DNA of 45,284 nucleotides from Candidatus Onthocola gallistercoris (GTDB lineage: Bacteria; Bacillota; Clostridia; Lachnospirales; Lachnospiraceae), in assembly GCA_018715345.1 (NCBI GenBank), contig DVLT01000038.1:71614-116897 (forward strand). The letters are read 5' to 3'. The notes under the pieces were generated by a model, which was not told the origin of the DNA, searched no databases, and worked only from the letters and a program-made list of their open reading frames with translations. Position numbers and translations under genes: made by a program. Below, piece by piece: positions 33,327 to 41,663 of the stretch (its first letter is position 1; every line of letters begins with the position of its first letter).

Positions 33327-34604
33327 ATGAATGGAAATCAGTTAATATTAAAAACAGCCGAACAGTTGAAACCCATGCTGAAAAAAATCTTTCCGCAGAA
33401 GATGCTGCAGAAAGTGAAGAATATTTTTATGGAAAGAAACTATCAGCGGATGGTCCGGAAGGGACGCCGGCCCTTTGACCGGCAGGCTTACCCGGATGGG
33501 ATCAATCTGATTGGTCTTGTGCGGGCTGAAATGGGCCTGGGACAAAGCTGCAGGCTTTTGGCAAAGGCATTTGAGGCGGGAAAGATCGACTATTCTCTCT
33601 ATAATTTCCAGCTGGGAAGCGAACTGCTGAAAGCGGAAGACCATTCCCTGGACAGCGAGATTTCAGAGCTGCTTCCATATAATATGAATCTGATCCATAT
33701 CAATCCGGATGAGATGATGCTCATGTATCACAGGATGGGGCCTGAATGCTGGGATGGCCGATATAATATCGCATTCTGGCTTTGGGAACTGGAGGAGATA
33801 CCGGAACATTGGAAAAAGTATTTCCCCATGCTGGATGAGATATGGACGCCTTCAGAGTTTATCAGCAGGAACCTGAGAAAAGTGACAGATCTTCCCGTGT
33901 ATACAATGCCCTATTGCGTTGAGGCGCCGGTGGATGAACAGATCGATCGGACCTATTTTAAACTTCCGGAGGATCAGTTCCTGTTTCTTGTTATGTACGA
34001 TTCCAACAGTACGATCGAAAGGAAGAATCCCACAGGCGCGATCCGTGCTTTTCGGGCCGCATTTAAAAACAATCCGGATGTGGGGCTGATTTTAAAGATC
34101 AATAATGCAAAACAAAGAGATATGGAACAGTTGGGGCGGTGGCTGAAGGATTGCCCGAATGTTTATTATATTACCGATACGCTGAGTAAGGTGGAAGTAA
34201 ATTCCCTGATTTCTCTGTCAGATGTCTTTGTGTCTTTGCATCGGGCAGAAGGCTTTGGACTGGTCATGGCAGAAGCGATGATCGTGGGTACACCGGTTAT
34301 AGCGACCAACTGGTCATCCAACACCGAATTCATGAATCCGGATGTGGCCTGCATGGTGGACTGCACATTTACACAGCTGGAAAAGGACAGCCCGCCCTAC
34401 AAAAAGGGTGCCAGATGGGCGGATCCGGATATACGGATGGCGGCAAAATATATGCGGAAGCTATATAAAGACAGAGAGTTTTATGAAAAGATCCGGCAGT
34501 CGGCTCAGGACTATATTAAAGAAAAGCTGAGCATGGAACAGGCCGTAAACAGGATCAGAAAACGTATAGGAGAAATTTATGAGTCATTTGAAAGAAATCT
34601 ATGA
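33327..34604 (+). CDS. GT4-type glycosyltransferase
   Basis: This 425-residue protein is a GT-B fold glycosyltransferase of family 4 type. The N-terminal domain starts near GINLIGLVRAEMGLGQS, a form seen in enzymes of polysaccharide clusters. The C-terminal nucleotide-sugar domain has ERKNPTGAIRAF and the E-x7-E motif in RAEGFGLVMAEAMIVGTPVIAT. No transmembrane segment is visible. The basic N-terminal helix region (MLKKIFPQKMLQKVKNIF) may lie on the membrane. No strong ribosome binding site precedes the ATG at 33327, so translation may depend on the gene before, 14 bases away. Its end overlaps the exporter permease gene by 26 bases. Confidence 0.87.
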   Translation: MNGNQLILKTAEQLKPMLKKIFPQKMLQKVKNIFMERNYQRMVRKGRRPFDRQAYPDGINLIGLVRAEMGLGQSCRLLAKAFEAGKIDYSLYNFQLGSELLKAEDHSLDSEISELLPYNMNLIHINPDEMMLMYHRMGPECWDGRYNIAFWLWELEEIPEHWKKYFPMLDEIWTPSEFISRNLRKVTDLPVYTMPYCVEAPVDEQIDRTYFKLPEDQFLFLVMYDSNSTIERKNPTGAIRAFRAAFKNNPDVGLILKINNAKQRDMEQLGRWLKDCPNVYYITDTLSKVEVNSLISLSDVFVSLHRAEGFGLVMAEAMIVGTPVIATNWSSNTEFMNPDVACMVDCTFTQLEKDSPPYKKGARWADPDIRMAAKYMRKLYKDREFYEKIRQSAQDYIKEKLSMEQAVNRIRKRIGEIYESFERNL

Positions 34605-35355
34605 TTACAGACAGATGATATACAGTCTTGTGCGAAAAGAACTTAGAGGAAGATATAAAGGATCGGCGCTGGGGTTCTTGTGGACATTTATTAATCCTTT
34701 GCTTCAGTTATGTGTATACACTTTCGTATTTTCTGTTGTCATGCCTAATAATATAGACAAATTTTATTTATATCTTTTTATAGGTTTGATTCCATGGCTT
34801 TTTTTCAGCGGTTCCTTAACGGGTGGCTCAGTGAGCATACTCAGCCAGAAAGATATGGTGAAGAAAATTTATTTTCCCCGGGAAGTGATGCCGATCTCCT
34901 ATGTGACCAGTAATTTTGTCAATATGCTTCTGTGTTTTATTGTCATATTTGCTGTTGTCATTCTTTCAGGAGTAAAGCTGAATCTTGTGGCAATATGCTA
35001 TCTCCCGATCATCATGCTGGACGAGTATATCCTGGCCTTGGGAGGCGCCATGCTCACGTCGGCATTGACGGTTTATTTCAGAGATCTGGAATATATTTTG
35101 GGTATCGTAACTATGGCCTGGATGTATTTCACACCGGTCGTTTATTCCCTGGATATGGTACCGGAAAAACTTCGGCCCTTGATGAATTTAAATCCAATGA
35201 CACCGATCATTACCGGATACAGAGATGTGCTCTACAGCGGACAGGTGCCCCATATAAGTACGCTGACCAGCGGATTCGTGCTGGGGTGTATCGTCCTTGT
35301 GATCGGCGTTATCGTATTCAATAAGTTGCAGAGAGGATTTGCGGAGGAGTTGTAG
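34579..35355 (+). CDS. ABC-2 type polysaccharide export permease (Wzm/TagG type)
   Basis: This is the membrane half of an ABC exporter that moves a complete lipid-linked polysaccharide across the membrane. The 258-residue product has about six hydrophobic segments and the family features LVRKELRGRYKGSALGFLW at the N-terminus, FIGLIPWLFFSGSL, and TPVVYSLDMVPEKLRPLMNL with LNPMTPIITGYRDVLY. AGGAG precedes the ATG, which lies inside the end of the previous gene. Its ATPase partner starts directly after its stop codon. Symbols wzm or tagG could apply, depending on the polymer. Confidence 0.94.
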   Translation: MSHLKEIYDYRQMIYSLVRKELRGRYKGSALGFLWTFINPLLQLCVYTFVFSVVMPNNIDKFYLYLFIGLIPWLFFSGSLTGGSVSILSQKDMVKKIYFPREVMPISYVTSNFVNMLLCFIVIFAVVILSGVKLNLVAICYLPIIMLDEYILALGGAMLTSALTVYFRDLEYILGIVTMAWMYFTPVVYSLDMVPEKLRPLMNLNPMTPIITGYRDVLYSGQVPHISTLTSGFVLGCIVLVIGVIVFNKLQRGFAEEL

Positions 35356-36633
35356 ATGAAGCCGGAAAATGCCATTGAAGTAAGAGATGTAAGAAAAAAG
35401 TTCAAAGTTTATTATGATAAAGGCAGCCAGTTGAAAGAAAGGATACTTTTCAGAAAACGCAATCGTTATGAAGAACGCTGGGTGTTGAACGGTATCAGTT
35501 TTGATGTGAAGAAGGGTGAGGCCATCGGCCTGATCGGCCACAATGGCTGCGGCAAAAGTACCACATTAAAACTGCTGACCCGGATCATGTATCCCGATTC
35601 CGGAACGATACAGATGCGGGGACGTGTTTCCAGTCTGATCGAATTGGGTGCAGGTTTCCATCCGGATATGAGCGGCCGGGAAAATATCTACACGAATGCA
35701 TCAATCTTCGGCCTGACCAAAAAAGAGATTGACGAGCGGATGGATGATATCATTGAGTTTTCTGAAATGGAACCCTATCTGGACAATCCGGTGCGTACTT
35801 ACTCATCGGGTATGTATATGCGGCTGGCCTTTTCCGTGGCCATCAATGTGAATGCGGATATACTGCTGATCGACGAGATACTGGCTGTCGGAGATATTAA
35901 CTTCCAGGCAAAGTGCTTTAATAAGCTGAGGGAGATTAAAGCGGAAGGCACGACCATCGTCATCGTTTCCCATTCCCTGGGGCAGATCGAGCAGATCTGT
36001 GACCGGACCATATGGATCCATGACGGGAAGATCAAAGCGGAAGGCAAACCCAGAGATATCCATCCCCAGTATATGGATTTTATGGGTCAGAAACGGCAGG
36101 AAATATCGGAAAAGGAGACGACGCGCCAGGAAGAAAAAACCGGGAAAAAGGCCGGGGAGCGGAAGGAAGATTCCCCAGAGGAAAAGAAACGATGGGGCAA
36201 CGGTTATGCCCGCATCCAGCGGATCAATATGCTGGACGAAAAGGGCAAACGGCAGAAAACCTTTGTGACAGGCAGCAAGATTGTCATAGAGATGGACTAT
36301 AAAGTGAACCAGACGGTAAAGAATGCGGTCTTTGGCATAGGTATTTTTACTAAAGACGGAAAACAGTGCTATGGTACCAATACCCGGATCGATCAGCTTG
36401 CGGAATTTGATCTGACTAAAGACGGGACCATGCATATCACGCTGGACAAGGTGAACCTGCTTCCGGGAGTGTATCTTTTGGATGTGGCCATCGAATCGGA
36501 TGTGGGAAATCCGGTGGATTACTTCAGAGAAGCCTATACTTTTGAAATGTATTCAGCCATTGGTGATGTGGGCATGGTCCGTTTAGATCATCAATGGGAT
36601 ATTCGGGGGGAAACGGAAGGTTATGTTGACTAA
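35356..36633 (+). CDS. ABC exporter ATPase with C-terminal carbohydrate-binding domain (Wzt type)
   Basis: This 425-residue protein is the ATPase of the polysaccharide exporter. It has Walker A GHNGCGKST (61-69), signature YSSGMYMRLAF (149-159) and Walker B ILLIDE (169-174). A very charged linker (about 240-272) leads to a C-terminal beta-rich domain of about 150 residues that matches the Wzt_C type (for example FVTGSKIVIEMDY, and VNLLPGVYLLDVAIES). In E. coli O8/O9a this domain reads the capped non-reducing end of the glycan before export. TagH-type teichoic acid exporters lack this domain, so the architecture points to cap recognition. The ATG touches the wzm stop and its end overlaps the methyltransferase gene by 11 bases. 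Confidence 0.93.
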   Translation: MKPENAIEVRDVRKKFKVYYDKGSQLKERILFRKRNRYEERWVLNGISFDVKKGEAIGLIGHNGCGKSTTLKLLTRIMYPDSGTIQMRGRVSSLIELGAGFHPDMSGRENIYTNASIFGLTKKEIDERMDDIIEFSEMEPYLDNPVRTYSSGMYMRLAFSVAINVNADILLIDEILAVGDINFQAKCFNKLREIKAEGTTIVIVSHSLGQIEQICDRTIWIHDGKIKAEGKPRDIHPQYMDFMGQKRQEISEKETTRQEEKTGKKAGERKEDSPEEKKRWGNGYARIQRINMLDEKGKRQKTFVTGSKIVIEMDYKVNQTVKNAVFGIGIFTKDGKQCYGTNTRIDQLAEFDLTKDGTMHITLDKVNLLPGVYLLDVAIESDVGNPVDYFREAYTFEMYSAIGDVGMVRLDHQWDIRGETEGYVD

Positions 36634-37681
36634 GAGCAGAGAGAAAATAGAAGAACTGGAGAAAAATATCGGGGATCTGGAGCAGAAACTTCAAAAGGCT
36701 CTTATGGAAAAGGAAGAACTGTTCACCAAATTGAACATTCAAAAACAGGAGTCAGAGCAAAGAACCCGTTCGCTGGAACTTAGAGTGGATTCGCTGGAAA
36801 GACGCCTGGATGGTTATGAAAATGTTATCGTAAATTTGCAGAATAACAATGTATTGTTGGAAACGATGGGGCAGACGATGGAGCGTTTGCTTGCCCGTCA
36901 AAGTAAACTGGAACGCCTTGCAAAGACTCAGCCTATAGCAGCGATTCAGGCGGCAAAAGAAGTTTACAAGGATTCGGTTATGACTGCCCAAAGTACGAGG
37001 GCGGCGGATTCCTATAATGTGATCGATTATTTTGATTTTGAAAATCATTTCAGGGGAAGCCGGCAGTCCATTAAAGAACGGCAGAAACAGTATCTGGATT
37101 ATTTTAAAGGCTGTACCCGGGTGGTGGACATCGGCTGCGGCAGAGGGGAATTCCTGGAATTGATGAAAGAAAACCATATCCCGGCAGTCGGTGTGGATAC
37201 CTATGAAGAGTTTGTGGATTACTGCACAGAGAAAGGCTTTCAGGCAGTGCGGGATGATGGTATCCATTATCTGAAGACAATTGAAAGTGTGGATGGCATT
37301 TTTGTGGGCCAGGTTGTGGAACATTTAAAGGTAGAACAGATCGTGGATTTGTGTCATACGGCCTATGAAAAACTGGAAAAGGGCGGACGGGTGGTCATGG
37401 AGACACCGAATCCCACGTCATTGGCCATTTATACCCATGCTTTTTATGTGGATCCATCCCATGTCAAACCGGTTCATCCGCTGACCTTGGAATATTTCCT
37501 GCAGAAAGCGGGATTTCATGATATAAAGATTCTGTATACAGAATCCAGTAAAATCAATATGGAGATTCCCGAACTTCATATGGAGGCTTCAGAAAATATG
37601 GAGGCATTTAATAAAGCGATGCGTGTTGTTTCAGAAACACTTTTTGGAAGCCAGGATTATGCGATCATTGGGACAAAATAA
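36623..37681 (+). CDS. Coiled-coil class I SAM methyltransferase, probable glycan chain-end modifier
   Basis: This 352-residue protein starts with a heptad-rich coiled coil (residues 5 to about 100), then a linker, then a class I methyltransferase domain. SAM motif I is VVDIGCGRGEFLELM (about 167-181), followed by GVDTYEEFVDYC, a GQVVEHL segment and GGRVVMETPNP. WbdD of E. coli O8/O9a also combines a methyltransferase with a long coiled coil that measures chain length, though there the coil follows the enzyme. The overlap with the Wzt gene by 11 bases supports a link to export. Methylation of the glycan end is an inference; no kinase domain is seen. Confidence 0.82.
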   Translation: MLTKSREKIEELEKNIGDLEQKLQKALMEKEELFTKLNIQKQESEQRTRSLELRVDSLERRLDGYENVIVNLQNNNVLLETMGQTMERLLARQSKLERLAKTQPIAAIQAAKEVYKDSVMTAQSTRAADSYNVIDYFDFENHFRGSRQSIKERQKQYLDYFKGCTRVVDIGCGRGEFLELMKENHIPAVGVDTYEEFVDYCTEKGFQAVRDDGIHYLKTIESVDGIFVGQVVEHLKVEQIVDLCHTAYEKLEKGGRVVMETPNPTSLAIYTHAFYVDPSHVKPVHPLTLEYFLQKAGFHDIKILYTESSKINMEIPELHMEASENMEAFNKAMRVVSETLFGSQDYAIIGTK

Positions 37682-37697
37682 GGAGGATGCTTAAAGC

Positions 37698-38186
37698 ATG
37701 TCAAGTCAGATGAAAGAAATCAATATAGAAAAGATCATGGAAGAGATTCGTGAGGACATTGCAAAAAGAGGCTACAAGGATGAGGATATCGATTTTGAAA
37801 ATATTACAGGCAATGTCAAAGCTGTTCTTGGTGTAAAGACGGATTTCAGTGAGTATGAACTGACCCATGCTGTGGAGGGCGCAGCTGGTGTGCATAAGAT
37901 TGAGTATTACCGGATGATCCCCAAGGGTGGTTTAAAGAGTTTTATCCAGAGATCGATCCGGAAGATGGTCCGTTTTATGATGATTCCAATGGTGGATCAG
38001 CAAAATCAATTTAACTATCAGATGATCGTCTGTATGCGTCAGATGGAGGCCTTTGTAAAAGAATGTAATGATCGGGCAGAACAGAAAGACCAGATCATCG
38101 ATGGGCTGGAAGAACAGATTTTTCAGCTGAAAAACCGATGTGAAGCACTGGAAAGCCAGCTGGAAAACAAGGAGGCGGACGCGTGA
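37698..38186 (+). CDS. Small protein with amphipathic helix and C-terminal coiled coil
   Basis: I do not know a named family for this 162-residue protein. The N-terminal part is acidic and helical (IEKIMEEIREDIAKRGY). Residues 78-99 form a basic amphipathic helix (GLKSFIQRSIRKMVRFMMIP) followed by QQNQFN, a pattern I have seen within larger polysaccharide methyltransferases and glycosyltransferases. Residues 112-160 are heptad-like and would form a coiled coil. There is no signal peptide or transmembrane helix. It lies 16 bases after the coiled-coil methyltransferase and overlaps the next glycosyltransferase by four bases. A role as a membrane-bound adaptor for the methyltransferase is a reasonable guess. 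Confidence 0.7.
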   Translation: MSSQMKEINIEKIMEEIREDIAKRGYKDEDIDFENITGNVKAVLGVKTDFSEYELTHAVEGAAGVHKIEYYRMIPKGGLKSFIQRSIRKMVRFMMIPMVDQQNQFNYQMIVCMRQMEAFVKECNDRAEQKDQIIDGLEEQIFQLKNRCEALESQLENKEADA

Positions 38187-39253
38187 AGATCGTACAATTA
38201 CTGCCAACACTGGCCTTTGGCGATGCGGTTGGAAACGATACTATGGCACTAATGCAGGTGATCCGGGAGATGGGGTATGAGACCGGGATTTATGCGGAAT
38301 CCATCGACGAACGTATCAAAGATAAGGCGGTAAAACCGGCCTATAAAGTACCCTATATGAAACCGGATGATATACTCATCTATCATATGTCCATCGGTTC
38401 TCAGCTGACTTACACTATTCCGGAGTTTAACTGCCGTAAGATCATGATCTATCATAATGTGACGCCGCCGGAGTTTCTGGAAGCTTACAATCCATTTACG
38501 GCAGACGCATGCCGAGAAGGTTTAAAACAGGTAACTTATCTGGCGGATAAGTTTGACTACTGCCTGGCGGATTCTGCGTTTAATAAACAGGAATTGATCC
38601 GTATGGGCTATACATGTCCGATCGATGTGCTACCCATACTTATCCCTTTTGAAGATTATAAAAAAGCACCGTCAAAGAAGGTACTTCGGAGATATAGGGA
38701 TCATAAGACGAATATTTTGTTTACAGGCAGAATTGCGCCAAATAAAAAGCAGGAAGATGTCATCAAATCTTTCTATTACTACAAGAAATATATCAATCCG
38801 GACAGCCGGCTTTTTCTGGTGGGATCCTACTATGGCATGGAGAACTATTATCATAGTCTGAAAGCTTTTGTTGAACGGCTGCAGCTGGAAGATGTATATT
38901 TTACCGGGCAGATCAAATTCAACGAGGTACTGGCCTATTATCATCTGGCTGACGTGTTCCTCTGCATGAGTGAACATGAGGGATTTTGCGTCCCCCTGGC
39001 AGAAGCCATGGATTTCCGGATCCCCATCATCGCTTATGACAGCTCTGCCATAGGTGATACGCTTGGCGGCAGTGGGATCCTGCTGAAAGAAAAGGATCAT
39101 CGGATAGCTGCGGAGATGGCGGACCGGCTCATGACGGATCAGAAACTGCGGGAAGATGTCATTTATAATCAAAGTGTGCGATTAAAAGATTTTGAGCATG
39201 GTACGATTAAAGATCAGTTTGAAAAGTACATTAAGACATTTATCGGGGAATGA
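38183..39253 (+). CDS. GT4 glycosyltransferase
   Basis: This 356-residue GT-B enzyme has the N-terminal MKIVQLLPTLAFGDAVGND, a conserved start in this subfamily, and the C-terminal nucleotide-sugar domain with ILFTGRIAPNKKQEDVI and the E-x7-E motif EHEGFCVPLAEAM. The start is a GTG that overlaps the stop of the preceding gene (GTGA), with AAGGAGG close upstream, so translation is coupled. No membrane segment is present. The sugar and linkage cannot be predicted. Confidence 0.9.
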   Translation: MKIVQLLPTLAFGDAVGNDTMALMQVIREMGYETGIYAESIDERIKDKAVKPAYKVPYMKPDDILIYHMSIGSQLTYTIPEFNCRKIMIYHNVTPPEFLEAYNPFTADACREGLKQVTYLADKFDYCLADSAFNKQELIRMGYTCPIDVLPILIPFEDYKKAPSKKVLRRYRDHKTNILFTGRIAPNKKQEDVIKSFYYYKKYINPDSRLFLVGSYYGMENYYHSLKAFVERLQLEDVYFTGQIKFNEVLAYYHLADVFLCMSEHEGFCVPLAEAMDFRIPIIAYDSSAIGDTLGGSGILLKEKDHRIAAEMADRLMTDQKLREDVIYNQSVRLKDFEHGTIKDQFEKYIKTFIGE

Positions 39254-39256
39254 TAT

Positions 39257-40453
39257 ATGAAAAAAATTGCGCTTATCAATCAGAGGTATGGCTTGGAGGT
39301 CAACGGAGGATCGGAATATTATACCCGCCTTCTTGCGGAAAAACTGAATGGACGATTTGAGGTAGAAGTTTTAACGACAACTGCCCTGGGGTATGACACA
39401 TGGGAGAACTATTATTCGGAAGGTGTGGAAAACATTGAAGGGGTCACTGTGCGGAGATTTCGAGTGGATCACCCACGAGATGTGGAATCCTTTAACCGTC
39501 TGACCGATGCATTGTCCTTGAAGGCTGACCGGACGCCGGAGGAAGAAAAACAATGGGTGGAAGCTCAGGGACCGGTATGCTCTGGACTGCTAAACTACAT
39601 TTCCGGCCATGAGCAGGAGTATGATCTATTTATATTCGTTACTTATCTGTATTATCTGACGGTCAGAGGCCTTCCTAAACTGGCCGATAAAGCGATCCTC
39701 ATTCCGACAGCCCATGATGAGCCTTACATTTATTTCAGTGTGTACCGGGATGTTTTTCTGAAACCAAGGGGAATTGTTTATTTGACTGAAGAAGAGAAGG
39801 ATTTCGTGGAGAGGACTTTTTCTAATGGACATATTCCGAATATCATTGCGGCAACAGGGGTGGATATACCAGAAGGCGTGAGCGAACTGGCCTTTCGGAA
39901 GAAATACCGGGTATGGGATAAGTACATTATTTATGTGGGACGTATCGATGCCACCAAGGGCTGTGATTGTCTATTTGATGATTTTATTATCTATAAAATC
40001 CGGCATCCCCACAGCCATCTGAAACTGGTCTTGATGGGTAAAAAAATGATCGATATTCCCAATCATCCGGACATCATCAGCCTTGGATTTGTCAGCGACG
40101 AGGATAAATATAATGGCATTCAGGGAGCCAGTGCTCTTGTACTGCCGTCGGAATACGAGAGCTTGTCCATATCTGTCCTGGAGGCAATGGCTCTGCATAC
40201 GCCGGTGATCGTCAACGGCGATTGCCAGGTGCTTAAGGGACATTGCCATAAGAGCAACGGCGGCCTTTATTATACCAACCACTATGAATTTGAAGGCATT
40301 TTGAATTGGATGAAAGATCATCCGGAAGCATGGAAAAAAATCGGTGAAAATGCCAGGGAATACATTGATAAGTATTACCAGTGGAATGTGATCGTGGACA
40401 GAGTGTATAATTTCTTTAGCGAACGGATCGCAGATATCAAAGGAGCAGAATAA
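39257..40453 (+). CDS. GT4 glycosyltransferase (tandem paralogue 1)
   Basis: This 398-residue GT-B enzyme starts IALINQRYGLEVNGGSEYY, with the Gly-rich acceptor loop of family 4. The nucleotide-sugar domain has YIIYVGRIDATKGCDCLF and the E-x7-E motif EYESLSISVLEAM. It ends with YEFEGILNWMKDHPEAWKK, nearly repeated in the next gene, which shows the two are duplicates. The gene begins three bases after the previous stop and its own stop shares a base with the next start. Confidence 0.9.
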   Translation: MKKIALINQRYGLEVNGGSEYYTRLLAEKLNGRFEVEVLTTTALGYDTWENYYSEGVENIEGVTVRRFRVDHPRDVESFNRLTDALSLKADRTPEEEKQWVEAQGPVCSGLLNYISGHEQEYDLFIFVTYLYYLTVRGLPKLADKAILIPTAHDEPYIYFSVYRDVFLKPRGIVYLTEEEKDFVERTFSNGHIPNIIAATGVDIPEGVSELAFRKKYRVWDKYIIYVGRIDATKGCDCLFDDFIIYKIRHPHSHLKLVLMGKKMIDIPNHPDIISLGFVSDEDKYNGIQGASALVLPSEYESLSISVLEAMALHTPVIVNGDCQVLKGHCHKSNGGLYYTNHYEFEGILNWMKDHPEAWKKIGENAREYIDKYYQWNVIVDRVYNFFSERIADIKGAE

Positions 40454-41646
40454 TGAAAAAAATCGGTTTTGTCATTCCCTGGTATGGGGAAGATATTCCC
40501 GGCGGAGCGGAGATGGAGCTGCGGGGGCTGGTCCATCACCTGAAGGACGCGGGTATGGAGTTGGAAATTCTGACAACATGTGTTAAGGAATTTACCAGCG
40601 ACTGGAATGTGAATTATCATAGAGACGGGCTGACGGACGTCAATGGCATAGCTGTTAGAAGGTTCAAGGTCCGTAAAAGGGATACCCAGGCCTTTGATGG
40701 TGTGAATACAAAATTAATGAATGGCCAGATGCTCACAAAGGATGAGGAACAGACATTTGTCCGGGAGATGGTCAATAGCGATGCCCTCTACGAATATATG
40801 GAGAAACATAAAGATGAATATGGCCTTTATGTGTTCATACCTTATATGTTTGGGACAACTTATCATGGCAGTTTGGTATGCCCTCAGAAAACAGTGTTGA
40901 TCCCTTGCTTTCATGATGAAACGTATATTTATATGAGGATCTTCCGGGAAGCCTATTCCAAAGTTGCCGGGATTATTTATAATGCCCGGCCGGAGTATGA
41001 TCTGATGCAGCCCATATATGATCTGGAGCACACGGAGCAGGAAGTGATCGGTGTTGGCATGGATACGGATATACGCTATGATAAAGAACGTTTTTATGCC
41101 AAATATGATATCAGGGATCCTTTTATCGTCTATGCGGGACGTAAAGACGAGGGCAAAAACATCTATACGCTGATCCGCTATTTTGAAAAATATAAGGAAA
41201 GAATCGGAAATAACCTGAAACTGGTCCTGATCGGGGGCGGAAAAGTGGAAATCCCTGATGGGATCAAAGGGGATGTCCATGACCTGGGATTTGTGGACAG
41301 GCAGGATAAATATGATATTATCGCCGCGTCCCAGCTTTTGTGTCAGCCGTCCAAAAATGAAAGTTTTTCCATTGTTATCATGGAAAGTTGGTTGTGCGGC
41401 CGTCCTGCGTTGGTCCACCAGAACTGTGAAGTAACCAAACATTTTGTGCAGGATTCCAATGGCGGATTATATTTTTCAAATTATATGGAATTTGAAGGCT
41501 GCATCAATTATATTCTGACTCATCCCGAAGAAGCAGAAATGATGGGAGAGAATGGTTGCCACTATGTCAAAGAACATTTTGACTGGCCGGTAGTAGTGAA
41601 GAAATATCAGGATTTCTTCAAGAGAGTGATCGAAAAATACCAGTAG
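40453..41646 (+). CDS. GT4 glycosyltransferase (tandem paralogue 2)
   Basis: This 397-residue enzyme is a diverged copy of the preceding one. Shared landmarks are the start (IGFVIPWYGEDIPGGAE), VRRFKVRKRDTQAF, HDETYIYMRIFREAYSK, the E-x7-E motif KNESFSIVIMESW, and SNGGLYFSNYMEFEGCINY. The ATG overlaps the previous stop in TAATG, so the pair is tightly coupled. Two related enzymes suggest two similar linkages or alternating residues in the polymer; this is inference. Confidence 0.9.
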   Translation: MKKIGFVIPWYGEDIPGGAEMELRGLVHHLKDAGMELEILTTCVKEFTSDWNVNYHRDGLTDVNGIAVRRFKVRKRDTQAFDGVNTKLMNGQMLTKDEEQTFVREMVNSDALYEYMEKHKDEYGLYVFIPYMFGTTYHGSLVCPQKTVLIPCFHDETYIYMRIFREAYSKVAGIIYNARPEYDLMQPIYDLEHTEQEVIGVGMDTDIRYDKERFYAKYDIRDPFIVYAGRKDEGKNIYTLIRYFEKYKERIGNNLKLVLIGGGKVEIPDGIKGDVHDLGFVDRQDKYDIIAASQLLCQPSKNESFSIVIMESWLCGRPALVHQNCEVTKHFVQDSNGGLYFSNYMEFEGCINYILTHPEEAEMMGENGCHYVKEHFDWPVVVKKYQDFFKRVIEKYQ

Positions 41647-41663
41647 ACAGGGAGAAGAGGACT

